Assembly: GCF_001921745.1 (NCBI RefSeq)
Contig: NZ_MRYA01000004.1
Span: 144,118-208,117, forward strand
Source: Psychrobacter sp. Cmf 22.2
Lineage (GTDB): Bacteria; Pseudomonadota; Gammaproteobacteria; Pseudomonadales; Moraxellaceae
Direction of reading: 5' to 3'
DNA length: 64,000 nucleotides
The notes under the pieces were generated by a model. The model saw only the letters and a program-made list of their open reading frames with translations, did not search any database and had not been told where the DNA came from. A program made the translations under genes and the position numbers. Positions 8,614 through 17,351 of the stretch are shown piece after piece; the stretch's first letter is position 1; every line of letters begins with the position of its first letter.

Positions 8614-10785
8614 ATGGCAACCACACATAATGTTGATAATAAACGTTATCAAGGTCTGATTATATCAATTGCATTGTTCTTGTCGTTGATTGGTGCTTTA
8701 CTTGCATTTACGTTTTATACCTCAAGTTTATTAGAAAGAAACACCGTACTAATTGACCAAACCAACCAAGTTGCTAACAGCGCACAGGCGGTGATTAAAG
8801 ACTTGTTTGACTTGGACAATAGCTATGGTGAGGATACCAACTCTCCCCACATGCAGCGAGTTTTTGAGCGTTTAGAACAAAATACAGCATTGATTACAAA
8901 CTCTATTACTGCTATCGGACAAGGTGGTACGATTACTGATATCGACGGCAATACCTATGACTTACCGCAAGTCGATAGCAAGGCACAGGCCGATATCGCT
9001 GCAGCCAATGAGCAGTGGCAGCTTTTAGAGCCTAAAATTCAGGCGTATCTAAAAGATGCTGATAACATCATGGTTGACTCTGCTGATGAGTTGACCCAAG
9101 CAGTTGAGCAGGCAAAGACGTCAAGTTTGTTTATTAACGACTCTTTAGATGACCTAACTGATAACGTATTTACGAGTGCTGAAAACCAAGCCAACACTAT
9201 TCGTCTAGTGCAGATACTTGGTGTTGCAGCTATCTTCGCTTACTTCTTGATCTTTGTATTCTTCTTTGTACGTCGTCTACGTGAAACAGATGCTGAGGCA
9301 TTAGCAGCACGTCGCGAAACCCAAGAGATTATGCAAACGGTTAATACCGGTCTGTTCTTGCTTGATAAAGATCTAAATATCGGTCAGCAGCATTCAAAAG
9401 CCCTCAATAAAATCATTGGCTCTGATAACTTGGCAGGAGAAAACTTTGCCAGTGTATTACGTGGGCGTATCTCTGATAAAGATCTCACGACCACACGTCA
9501 GTTCGTTGAGCAGCTATACAACCCACGCGTTAAAGAAAAACTTGTCAACGATCTAAACCCGCTGCATAAGGTATTACTACATAATACTACTGGCGAACAT
9601 GGTTCAGACAGCCGCTTCTTAGACTTTAGGTTTTCACGTGTTTATGAAGATAAAGATATCGCTCGTATCTTGGTCAACGTCAACGATGTATCGGACGCTG
9701 TTCATCTAGAACAACGTCTAGAAAAAGAACGTTCACAAAATGATATGCAGATTGAGATGTTAACGACCATCTTAAACGTAAATCCAAAAATCATTAATGA
9801 GTTTATCACTAACACCAAAACGCATATTGAAAAGATCAACAATATCTTAAAAAATCCTGGCAGTACGCAATATGAGCTTGAAGTTAAATTAAACGCTATC
9901 TATCGCGAAATGCATAGCTTAAAAGGTGAGGCCTCAGCATTAAAGCTACACAGCTTTACTAAGATTGCATCAGAAGCAGAAGATCAGCTTAATGTGCTAC
10001 AAAATCAAGGCAAGCTATCTGGTAATGACTTCTTACCTCTAGCGGTGCATTTAGATGACTTACTGAGCTTGTCTAACACTATTGAAACACTGGGTGAGCG
10101 TATCAACCGTACAGCGCCAGCGAGTACAGCGTCAGATGTGCATGAACCAGTAGTTCAAAACCAAGCAACAGATCTGTCAATAGATGGTTCAGAAATTGCA
10201 GGCAATGAGATTGACTTAGATGAAGAAGCTGACAATCATTTGTTAGATTATTATCATGACTTTGCACAAGACATCGCAGCCAGACAAGGCAAGCAAGTAC
10301 AGCTTGATAGTGCGACTTTAGGTCAAGTCAAGATACCAGAACGCCTTAAAAAGACTGTAAAAGAAATCAGTATTCAGCTGTTACGTAATGCTGTGGTACA
10401 TGGTATTGAAGCGCCTGATGTACGTCAATCAGCTGGCAAGCCCGCTGTCGGTACAATTGGTCTTGAGATGCAAAGTAGTGGTCAAGATTTTATTGTGACT
10501 CTACAAGATGATGGTCAAGGTATCGACTATGATGGTATTCGCGAGAAGTTAGTCAAACAAGGTCGTTTCGATGTTGAAGAGGCGAACCAACTTGATCGTA
10601 ATGGTCTACTAAAACATCTGTTTTCTTCTGGTTTTTCTACAAAAGAGGATGCTGATGAAGATGGTGGTCGCGGTGTTGGTTTAGACATCATCAAAGCTCA
10701 AGTAAAAGAATATGACGGTAAGCTCAATGTAAATAGTGAGCACGGTAAGATGACACGTTTTGTCATTACGCTGCCTAACGCTTAA
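8614..10785 (+). CDS. Membrane CheA-like histidine kinase with internal Hpt domain, no CheW domain
   Basis: A 723-residue inner-membrane kinase. Helix 1 spans about residues 14-36 and helix 2 about 198-220, enclosing a mostly helical periplasmic domain of about 160 residues. A PAS-like segment follows (about 235-360). The Hpt motif MHSLKGEA places the phospho-acceptor His at 434. The ATPase is of CheA type: N-box QLLRNAVVHGIE (about 589-599), G1 DDGQGID (632-638), F-box LFSSGFSTKED, G2 GRGVGLDIIK (685-694). The CheA P5/CheW-like domain is absent and the protein ends right after the ATPase. It lies between a binding lipoprotein and a CheY gene, so it probably phosphorylates that CheY in response to the lipoprotein. 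Class assignment is secure; ligand and output are unknown. Confidence 0.88.
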   Translation: MATTHNVDNKRYQGLIISIALFLSLIGALLAFTFYTSSLLERNTVLIDQTNQVANSAQAVIKDLFDLDNSYGEDTNSPHMQRVFERLEQNTALITNSITAIGQGGTITDIDGNTYDLPQVDSKAQADIAAANEQWQLLEPKIQAYLKDADNIMVDSADELTQAVEQAKTSSLFINDSLDDLTDNVFTSAENQANTIRLVQILGVAAIFAYFLIFVFFFVRRLRETDAEALAARRETQEIMQTVNTGLFLLDKDLNIGQQHSKALNKIIGSDNLAGENFASVLRGRISDKDLTTTRQFVEQLYNPRVKEKLVNDLNPLHKVLLHNTTGEHGSDSRFLDFRFSRVYEDKDIARILVNVNDVSDAVHLEQRLEKERSQNDMQIEMLTTILNVNPKIINEFITNTKTHIEKINNILKNPGSTQYELEVKLNAIYREMHSLKGEASALKLHSFTKIASEAEDQLNVLQNQGKLSGNDFLPLAVHLDDLLSLSNTIETLGERINRTAPASTASDVHEPVVQNQATDLSIDGSEIAGNEIDLDEEADNHLLDYYHDFAQDIAARQGKQVQLDSATLGQVKIPERLKKTVKEISIQLLRNAVVHGIEAPDVRQSAGKPAVGTIGLEMQSSGQDFIVTLQDDGQGIDYDGIREKLVKQGRFDVEEANQLDRNGLLKHLFSSGFSTKEDADEDGGRGVGLDIIKAQVKEYDGKLNVNSEHGKMTRFVITLPNA

Positions 10786-10805
10786 TTAAGGATAATAAAT
10801 ACGTT

Positions 10806-11168
10806 ATGTATAAACTAATGATTGTTGATGATTCCAATATCATTCGAAACCGCATCCAACGGGCTTATGACTCAGGGAACTTTATGTTGGTTGCTACGGC
10901 CACCAGCGGCGTTCAAGCTATTGAGAAGTTCAATACACACCGCCCTGATGTTATTACTATGGATTTAACCATGCCACAAATGGATGGTCTTGAATGCATC
11001 GAAAAAATCATCGCTATTGATCCTAATGTACGAATCTTGGTGGTATCGGCTTTGTCAGATAAATCTACGGGGATTGAGGCGTTATCGCTTGGTGCTAGTG
11101 GGTTTTTGTGTAAACCCTTTTCAGAAGAAGATCTCGTAGAGTCTTTGTATGAGCTGGTGCAAGACTAA
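10806..11168 (+). CDS. CheY-like single-domain response regulator
   Basis: A stand-alone receiver of 120 residues with no DNA-binding or enzymatic output. The acidic pair Asp8/Asp9 (IVDDSN), phospho-acceptor Asp52 (TMDLTMPQMDG), the switch Ser (VVSALSD) and the conserved Lys (CKPF) are all present, so it should be phosphorylatable. It starts 20 bases after the kinase and 30 bases before the first CheX gene, so the upstream kinase is the likely phospho-donor. It must act through a protein target that is not encoded here. Confidence 0.93.
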   Translation: MYKLMIVDDSNIIRNRIQRAYDSGNFMLVATATSGVQAIEKFNTHRPDVITMDLTMPQMDGLECIEKIIAIDPNVRILVVSALSDKSTGIEALSLGASGFLCKPFSEEDLVESLYELVQD

Positions 11169-11198
11169 TATCATCCAACGACCTAAGCAGATGTCATT

Positions 11199-11648
11199 AT
11201 GAAAGAACAAAAGCTACAGATTTTTTTGAGTATTATTAGTAACTATTTCAATCAGTTTGGTGGATCAGAGCTTATCGCTGATACGCCTTATCTGTTAGAA
11301 AACAAGCAGCCAAAGGTCCATGACTACACAGGTGTGATTGGAATATCAGGCGTCCAAAAAGGCGTGGTATATTTTTCGGCAACGCGCGAATTACTGTCCT
11401 CTTTATTAAGTAGTATGGGCGAAACTGAAAATAGTGAAGAAATTTACATGGACCTTGCAGGTGAGGTTGCCAACACTATCGCTGGCAATGCGCGTAATGA
11501 GTTCGGAGCAGAGTTTCATATCTCTGTACCATTCGTGTTTAAAGGAGCACCGCAAAGTATTGTATTACCTAGCGATGAGCGTTCTTTTATTATTCCTATT
11601 ACTTGGCTGTCACAAGTTGGCGAAATTGTGGTCTGTCTGCAGGATTAA
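11199..11648 (+). CDS. CheX-family CheY-P phosphatase (copy 1)
   Basis: A 149-residue CheC/CheX/FliY-type protein. The catalytic E-x-x-N signature is in GEVANTIAGNAR (Glu89, Asn92). CheX proteins of this class dephosphorylate CheY-P, with Glu and Asn inserting into the receiver active site. Its place directly after the cheY-like gene makes that receiver the likely substrate. A paralogue follows 41 bases downstream. It shares the DYTGVIGISG start of the domain with copy 2, but the pair is well diverged. Confidence 0.88.
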   Translation: MKEQKLQIFLSIISNYFNQFGGSELIADTPYLLENKQPKVHDYTGVIGISGVQKGVVYFSATRELLSSLLSSMGETENSEEIYMDLAGEVANTIAGNARNEFGAEFHISVPFVFKGAPQSIVLPSDERSFIIPITWLSQVGEIVVCLQD

Positions 11649-11689
11649 TCATATTGCTGACATGTGTTGAATATGGACAATAATATATT

Positions 11690-12139
11690 ATGGTTAAAGT
11701 AGAAAAGTTAGGTGTGTTCCTAAGTTCGATTAATGCATTTTTTGCACAAATCGATGACGCACAGGTGGCTGTTAATACCCCTTATTTGAATAACAACAAA
11801 ACCACTATCGGTTATGATTATAGCGGTGTTATTGAAATATCAGGTCCTCTTGAAGGCTGCGTTTATGTGAGCGCTCCTAGCAACATGTTGCGACAAGTGA
11901 TTAAAATAATGGGTGAGCCTGATTCATCGATTACAATGATGAAGGACTTACTTGGCGAAATGGCCAATACGATATCTGGTAATGCTCGTACCGAGTTTGG
12001 TCCAGAGTTTATTATCTCACCGCCTCATATCGTTGAAGGTGTACCAAGTGTGTCCTATTTGCCAAAAGAGCGTCATAGTTATATTACAACCTTTACATGG
12101 CGTGGTTATGAAGCAGTCATAGGTATTTGTATTGCTTAA
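11690..12139 (+). CDS. CheX-family CheY-P phosphatase (copy 2)
   Basis: A second 149-residue CheX protein with the E-x-x-N signature intact in GEMANTISGNAR (Glu90, Asn93). Equal length, colinear domains (DYSGVIEISG near residue 43) and adjacency show that copies 1 and 2 come from a duplication. Both keep the catalytic residues, so neither looks degenerate. The pair may form a heterodimer or act on different receivers. It is the last gene before a strong terminator. Confidence 0.88.
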   Translation: MVKVEKLGVFLSSINAFFAQIDDAQVAVNTPYLNNNKTTIGYDYSGVIEISGPLEGCVYVSAPSNMLRQVIKIMGEPDSSITMMKDLLGEMANTISGNARTEFGPEFIISPPHIVEGVPSVSYLPKERHSYITTFTWRGYEAVIGICIA

Positions 12140-12164
12140 TCCAATTAACAAACTGGTCATCATC

Positions 12165-12193
12165 AAAAAACGACGTATAGACGTCGTTTTTTT
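12165..12193 (+). terminator. Rho-independent terminator closing the kinase-CheY-CheX operon
   Basis: AAAAAACGACGT pairs with ACGTCGTTTTTT around a short loop, 26 bases after the second CheX stop codon. Confidence 0.9.
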
Positions 12194-12399
12194 GTGCGTG
12201 CTTAATTTTTAGTGTTTTCTAAATAAGTTATTGGTTTTATTGCCTGTTATCTGAATATAAAGAATATATCGTCAAAGTAGTTGTTTATAATTGATAGCCA
12301 ATTATGATAAAATACAGCGCAGCTATTTTTAGAGTTTGCTTGTTTTTTAAGTAATAGCTCAATTTTTAAATCAACCAATGACACACACATCACGGTAAA

Positions 12400-12551
12400 A
12401 AATTACTGGGTGTTTGGCGACTTGATTAATTTGCATATAGTAGATAATGACGATATGACTCTAAAGCAGAGGGTATCGCCAGCGAATGCGTGTCGCTAGA
12501 TAGGTAATTTTTGTGATGTGGAGGCATAACCCAACCAACAGGACATTTAAC
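12400..12551 (+). promoter_or_regulatory. Structured rpsB leader, possible S2 autoregulatory element
   Basis: A leader ahead of rpsB with two hairpins: CGATA/CTCT pairing with AGAG/TATCG (12451-12478), immediately followed by AGCGA pairing with TCGCT (12481-12497). In E. coli and relatives, S2 represses its own operon through a conserved structured rpsB leader. A -10-like TAAAAT occurs near 12308. Equivalence to the E. coli element is inference from position and structure. Confidence 0.5.
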
Positions 12552-13361
12552 ATGGCTACAAATAATCCAACCAAAATTGAAATGCGCGACTTATTACAAG
12601 CCGGTGCTCACTTCGGTCACCAAACACGCTTTTGGAATCCAAAAATGGGTCCTTACATCTTTGGTGCACGCAACAAGATTCACATCATCAACTTAGAGCA
12701 TACTGTAAAAGCATTTAACGAAGCTTTGACTTACGTAAATGGCTTAGCTGCTAAGAAAAACAAAGTATTGTTTGTTGGTACTAAACGTGCTGCGAGCGGT
12801 ATCATCCGTGAGCAAGCTCAACGTGCCGGTATGCCATACGTTGACCATCGCTGGTTAGGTGGTATGTTGACTAACTGGAAAACTCTACGTCAGTCAATCA
12901 CTCGTCTAAAAGAACTTGAGAAGCAAAGCGAAGATGGTACATTTGCTAAGCTAACTAAGCGTGAAGCGTTAGAGCGTACTCGCGATATGGAAAAACTTGA
13001 GCGTTCATTAGGCGGTATCAAAGATATGGGCGGCCTACCTGATGCAATCTTTGTCGTTGACGTTGATCATGAAGCGATTGCAATCAAAGAAGCTAAGAAT
13101 CTAGGTATTCCAGTTATCGGTATCGTTGATACAAACTCTAACCCAGACAACGTTGATTACATCATTCCAGCAAACGACGATGCTATTCGTGCTGTGACTC
13201 TATATGTGTCTTCTGTTGCTGATGCAATTATCGCTGGCAAAGAGTATGCACAGACTCAAGCTGGTGGCAAAGCTGACCAAGAGCAAACTGCACAGCAAGC
13301 ATCTACGACTGAAGAAGCATCAGCTGAAGATAAAGCAGACGCCACAACGCCAGCAGAATAA
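12552..13361 (+). CDS. rpsB: 30S ribosomal protein S2
   Basis: Ribosomal protein S2 (269 residues), needed for small-subunit assembly and S1 binding. The N-terminus ([20 protein letters not shown]) and the GGMLTNWKT and [14 protein letters not shown] blocks are diagnostic. The start is set at 12552, with AGGA about 9 bases upstream; an in-frame ATG at 12513 would add 13 residues not found in the family. The C-terminus is an Ala/Glu/Thr-rich tail longer than in E. coli. tsf follows, the usual order. Confidence 0.97.
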   Translation: MATNNPTKIEMRDLLQAGAHFGHQTRFWNPKMGPYIFGARNKIHIINLEHTVKAFNEALTYVNGLAAKKNKVLFVGTKRAASGIIREQAQRAGMPYVDHRWLGGMLTNWKTLRQSITRLKELEKQSEDGTFAKLTKREALERTRDMEKLERSLGGIKDMGGLPDAIFVVDVDHEAIAIKEAKNLGIPVIGIVDTNSNPDNVDYIIPANDDAIRAVTLYVSSVADAIIAGKEYAQTQAGGKADQEQTAQQASTTEEASAEDKADATTPAE

Positions 13362-13458
13362 ATAGCTAATCGTTAAGGTCTAACGTTATAAGGATGTTTT
13401 GATAGTGTATCTATCTGCATCCATATTAGGTTATTAACAACGTACAAGCTTACAATAG

Positions 13459-13490
13459 GCATGATGCAGTTTTACTCGTCATGCTTTGTT
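13459..13490 (+). terminator. Possible rpsB-tsf attenuator hairpin
   Basis: GCATGA pairs with TCATGC across a 14-base loop, followed by TTTGTTGTT. A weak hairpin in the 250-base rpsB-tsf gap that could lower tsf read-through; not strong enough to call a full terminator. Confidence 0.35.
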
Positions 13491-13611
13491 GTTGATGGAT
13501 AGCTCGTTAATAGCTAAATATTATCGTCTATGTTTTCTTCTGTTATATGTAGATAGTAAAACATCAGCAAAAGTTAAGCTCCTCATACATAACAATACTA
13601 AGGTGACTCTT

Positions 13612-14493
13612 ATGTCAGAAGTAAAAGTATCCGCCAAAATGGTAAAAGAATTGCGTGACCGTACTGGTCTTGGCATGATGGAATGTAAAAAAGCCCTACA
13701 AGAAGCCAATGGTGATGTCGAAGTTGCCATCGATAACTTGCGTAAGTCTGGTCAAGCGAAAGCGGCTAAAAAAGCAGGTAACATCGCAGCTGACGGCGCT
13801 ATTATTATCGCTCAAGGTGATAAAAAAGCATTCTTGTTAGAAGTTAACTGCCAAACTGACTTTGTAGCAAAAGATGACAGCTTCACAGCGTTTGCAGAAA
13901 AAGTTGCAAACCTTGCTCTAGAAAACAACGTGACTGACGTGGCTAAAATCTCTGAATTGCCTTATGGCGACGGTCAAACGGTTGAAGAAGCACGTGTATC
14001 TTTGGTACAAAAAATCGGTGAGAACATTCAGGTTCGTCGTGTCGAAACTATCGAAGGTGATAACATTGCATCATACCGTCACGGTCTACGTATCGGTGTT
14101 GTAGTATCGTATGAAGGCGGCAGTGAAGAAACGGGCAAAAACCTTGCTATGCATATCGCAGCGTTCAACCCTGCAGCTGTCGATGCTGAAGACGTCTCAG
14201 CTGACGTACTAGCACGCGAAAAAGACATCATCGAAGCAAAAGCTAAAGAATCTGGTAAGCCTGACAATATCGTTGAAAAAATGATCGAAGGTGGCCTACG
14301 TAAGTACCTAGACGAAGTAACTTTGCTACGTCAACCGTACGTCATGGACAACGACAAAAAAGTTGGCGATGTATTAAAAGCTGAAGGCGTAAAAGTACTT
14401 GGTTTTAAACGCCTAGAAGTTGGTGAAGGCATCGAGAAGAAGCAAGAAGACTTTGCCGCTGAAGTTGCTGCTGCTCAAGCTGCTAGTAACTAA
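13612..14493 (+). CDS. tsf: Translation elongation factor Ts
   Basis: EF-Ts (293 residues) exchanges GDP for GTP on EF-Tu. The N-terminal UBA-like module ([19 protein letters not shown]) and the core signature ([12 protein letters not shown]) are intact. The start at 13612 gives the standard [16 protein letters not shown]-terminus after AAGGTGA; an upstream in-frame ATG would add a 42-residue non-family extension. It lies in the conserved order rpsB-tsf, with a strong terminator downstream. Confidence 0.97.
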   Translation: MSEVKVSAKMVKELRDRTGLGMMECKKALQEANGDVEVAIDNLRKSGQAKAAKKAGNIAADGAIIIAQGDKKAFLLEVNCQTDFVAKDDSFTAFAEKVANLALENNVTDVAKISELPYGDGQTVEEARVSLVQKIGENIQVRRVETIEGDNIASYRHGLRIGVVVSYEGGSEETGKNLAMHIAAFNPAAVDAEDVSADVLAREKDIIEAKAKESGKPDNIVEKMIEGGLRKYLDEVTLLRQPYVMDNDKKVGDVLKAEGVKVLGFKRLEVGEGIEKKQEDFAAEVAAAQAASN

Positions 14494-14590
14494 GAGATAC
14501 TGTCTATTAGAGACTATGAATGTTAAATGCTAAGTAGATTTATATTTAACATCATAAACTGGCTCTATTTGAATGACGAAGTAAAAAATG

Positions 14591-14622
14591 AAAAGCCCGC
14601 TAACGAATTAGCGGGCTTTTTT
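14591..14622 (+). terminator. Rho-independent terminator after tsf
   Basis: AAAAGCCCGCTAA pairs with TTAGCGGGCTTTT around CGAA, followed by T. The A-rich left flank could also stop transcription on the minus strand, where no gene needs it. Confidence 0.93.
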
Positions 14623-14665
14623 GTGGGCGGGTTTTAATGTTGTAATCTGTATCCCACTTTTAGTA

Positions 14666-15484
14666 TCAGCGCAGCGCAGCATAGGCAGAGTTAGCATAGC
14701 TGGTACTACCAATGTTATTACTAGTGCCATAACTGATAGTTTGCATCCCACCATTATTGTCATTACTATTGATGGTAGCATTATTGTTAGCGCTCATAGT
14801 ATTGCCAGTCAGACCTGAGTCATTTTTATATAAGCTATGATAACGACTCATCACTTTTTTGACATAATTACGAGTTTCTTTAAAAGGTGGTATACCATTG
14901 TATTTATCGACGTTACCTTCTCCTGCATTATAACCTGCAATCGCAAATTCGACATTATTATTAAAGCGGCGCATAAGCCAAGCGATATATTTGGCCGAGC
15001 CTTCAATATTGTCAGCAGGGTTCCAAGGATTGCTAACCTTAAATCGTCTAGCAGTAGCTGGCATCAATTGCATAAGTCCTTGTGCTCCGACAGGAGAACG
15101 AGCGTTTGGATTAAAAGCTGATTCAGTATGCATCATCGCTTTCATCAGACCTGGATCAACGCCATGCCGCGCTGCAGAGGCGCGAATATAGCTATCATAA
15201 GCATTGCGACTACTACTTCTGCTAGCAGAACTACTACCATAGTTATTGCTATTACTATCACCGTCATACATCTTTGAATCTTTATAATAAGTCACTTTTA
15301 CTTTCTTAGTAAACTTATCAAAATTACCAGTCGGATTGACGTTTGTTAAGAGAACTTGGCCACCCTTGTCTTTATATATATACATATTACCAGCATGAGC
15401 GGTAACTGACAGAGTAGATAGAGTGATAGCAGTCAATATAAAAGGAGACAGAAAACGATTAAATAGAGGGGCAATGTTTATCAT
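14666..15484 (-). CDS. Exported lytic transglycosylase (DUF4124 + SLT domain)
   Basis: A 272-residue exported protein predicted to cleave peptidoglycan glycan strands and form 1,6-anhydroMurNAc ends. It has a signal peptide ending near ...SVTAHA, a DUF4124-type segment (MYIYKDKGGQVLLTN), a Ser-rich linker, and a C-terminal SLT domain. In the SLT domain MHTESAFNPNARS holds the catalytic Glu; GAQGLMQLMPATA and AIAGYNAGEGNV are the other family blocks. The ATG at 15484 was chosen; an in-frame GTG at 15496 adds four residues and neither has a strong SD. The C-terminus is an Asn/Ser-rich low-complexity tail. Confidence 0.88.
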   Translation of the reverse strand: MINIAPLFNRFLSPFILTAITLSTLSVTAHAGNMYIYKDKGGQVLLTNVNPTGNFDKFTKKVKVTYYKDSKMYDGDSNSNNYGSSSASRSSSRNAYDSYIRASAARHGVDPGLMKAMMHTESAFNPNARSPVGAQGLMQLMPATARRFKVSNPWNPADNIEGSAKYIAWLMRRFNNNVEFAIAGYNAGEGNVDKYNGIPPFKETRNYVKKVMSRYHSLYKNDSGLTGNTMSANNNATINSNDNNGGMQTISYGTSNNIGSTSYANSAYAALR

Positions 15485-15496
15485 AGAAAATATCAC

Positions 15497-15964
15497 TTTT
15501 TATCGAATAACAGCAAATTGCTCTGCTTATAAGCGCAACGTTTTGCTTAATAAAGCTATCATTGGCGACTACTAAAATTCATACTAAAGACAACGATAAA
15601 TAGTCGACAAAAATTACGTCTAACAAAAATTACTTGTAATAGATACAAAAGATAATAGTTGCTTACTATAACATAAAATAATTTTCGACCCTATAATTTT
15701 GATTAAAAATGCTTACTCAGTATTCTTTGAATTTGTAATAAAAGCTTAGGAAAATCAAATATTAACATTATTATTGTTTTAGATAAGGTGAACGATAAAG
15801 AGTAGGTACGTGTGTATATGACGTGGTTATAAGGCAATAAAAAAAAGTCAAGGACAGATGGCTATATAAAATCATGTATTTTTTACAGACATAAGTTTGC
15901 AAATTAACACAGCCTGTATCGGTTTTGAGAATAAGTAACCTTATATACTTCGTGAGCTCAGATT
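15497..15964. other. Intergenic region without a recognised gene
   Basis: About 470 AT-rich bases between the transglycosylase start and the LrgB stop. A possible minus-strand reading frame at its right end overlaps lrgB in another frame and has no family features. I see no RNA gene or strong hairpin. Confidence 0.6.
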
Positions 15965-16654
15965 TTAGATACCTAAGGCACTGATAAAGATAGGTACCCA
16001 AACCGCTGTCAGTAGACCATTGACCGCCAGTCCAAAGGCCGCGTAACGCCCAGCCGTATGGCTGATCTGCCAAGCTTCTACTGTACCAAAAGCATGGGCT
16101 GCCAATCCCAACGCTAAGCCTTTCGCACGGTCATCATCTATACCACGAAATAAGAACCGAGCTAACATCCCACCTATTAATCCTGACACAATGATAATTA
16201 GATTGGCCATTGCTAAAGGTGCTTTTATCAGATCTGCCACGCTAAGGCCAATAGGAGTCGTCACAGAACGGGTAGCAAAAGCCAATAGAGTGTCATGACT
16301 TAAGGAAAACATATAGGCCAATGACATAGGTAGCAGCGCGCCGACCACACTAGCGATGACTACAATCACGATCAAGCTTTTGACAGGCAATCCTTTAAAG
16401 CTCATGGCTGCTAATGGTACAGCTAATAGCACGGTTACGTAACCTAATAAATGGTCAAATACAGGCTTGGCAACCGCGTAATAATTGTCATAATCCCACT
16501 GTAAAATAAACAAAAACACAATGACCAAAATAAGCGCAGTAATGACCATTGGTAACCACGATATTTTCCGTGCCAATACACGGGCTATCACATGGGCCGC
16601 TAGCGTTAGTAATATCGCTGCAAAAGTAGCTATAAATACACTATCAAAGCTCAT
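15965..16654 (-). CDS. LrgB/CidB family membrane protein
   Basis: A 229-residue polytopic inner-membrane protein of the LrgB family. The family blocks around SVTTPIGLSVAD and GLAAHAFGTVEAWQ are clear. LrgA-LrgB-type pairs are linked to murein hydrolase control and, in some bacteria and plants, to pyruvate or glycolate transport. The start at 16654 is chosen because AGGAGAG lies just upstream; longer forms would overlap the lrgA-like gene. It lies 16 bases downstream of that gene, forming a two-gene operon. Confidence 0.88.
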   Translation of the reverse strand: MSFDSVFIATFAAILLTLAAHVIARVLARKISWLPMVITALILVIVFLFILQWDYDNYYAVAKPVFDHLLGYVTVLLAVPLAAMSFKGLPVKSLIVIVVIASVVGALLPMSLAYMFSLSHDTLLAFATRSVTTPIGLSVADLIKAPLAMANLIIIVSGLIGGMLARFLFRGIDDDRAKGLALGLAAHAFGTVEAWQISHTAGRYAAFGLAVNGLLTAVWVPIFISALGI

Positions 16655-16670
16655 ACTTTCTCTCCTAAGC

Positions 16671-17105
16671 TTATTGTGATTCTTTATGCTGAATAATAGT
16701 GTCGTTATCGATACTTGCACGGTTACTTAACCAACGATTGGCAAGTAGACCAAGTCCCCAAAGCGGTAATAGTGTGCTGATCAAGATAGTCATCATGACT
16801 CCCCATAGCTCATCACCTAACGCGAAAAGCAATAAACCTGCGCCAGCTGAGACGGGTAAAAAAGCAAAGCCACTATCGACCAATAGTGTGTTACTCGCTT
16901 TGGTCAACCAGTTTGGTAAACCTTTGAGCATACGCCATGCAATAAGAATAAAAAACATCGCCACCAGCCCAACCACATTAGCGGCTTTTTCAATACCTGC
17001 CCACTGACAAACTATAACAGAGGACTCACGAACCACAATAACCATGATTAACGTCAATATTAAGGCAATCCATGGAGGCACAGTCGAGGAGTGGGTAGCT
17101 TTCAT
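16671..17105 (-). CDS. LrgA/CidA family membrane protein
   Basis: A 144-residue holin-like membrane protein with about four hydrophobic helices (WIALILTLIMVIVV, VVGLVAMFFILIAW, FAFLPVSAGAGLLLF, MMTILISTLLPLWG). The FLPVSAGA block is typical of LrgA/CidA. The start at 17105 has AAGGA at good spacing; an ATG eight codons further upstream lacks one. It is the first gene of the lrgAB-like pair. No LytSR or LysR-type regulator is adjacent. Confidence 0.82.
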   Translation of the reverse strand: MKATHSSTVPPWIALILTLIMVIVVRESSVIVCQWAGIEKAANVVGLVAMFFILIAWRMLKGLPNWLTKASNTLLVDSGFAFLPVSAGAGLLLFALGDELWGVMMTILISTLLPLWGLGLLANRWLSNRASIDNDTIIQHKESQ

Positions 17106-17275
17106 AAACAATCCTTGCCGAAATAGCAATCAATCGGTGTCATCAATAAGGTAGGAGTTGCATTATTAGCGCAGAAGAGGGCGCCATAGCATAAAGTGAT
17201 AAGCAAATCGCAACAGTAACGAGGTAATAGTACTTCTATCGACTTTGTGCTTGATTATATACATGTTGGATAGAC

Positions 17276-17322
17276 TAAAAAAGGCTTGCACAAGCGAATG
17301 TCGCAAGTATAAGCCTTCTTTA
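17276..17322 (-). terminator. Rho-independent terminator for hflX (minus strand)
   Basis: AAGGCTTGC pairs imperfectly with GCAAG...AAGCCTT. The A-tract on its left becomes the T-tract on the minus strand, just past the hflX stop codon. Confidence 0.7.
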
Positions 17323-17351
17323 GACTAATCTTATAGATTTCATTTGGCTTA

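Noticed and set aside
15771..16073. 100-codon minus-strand frame near lrgB
   Set aside because: Overlaps lrgB in another frame, with no SD or domain features.
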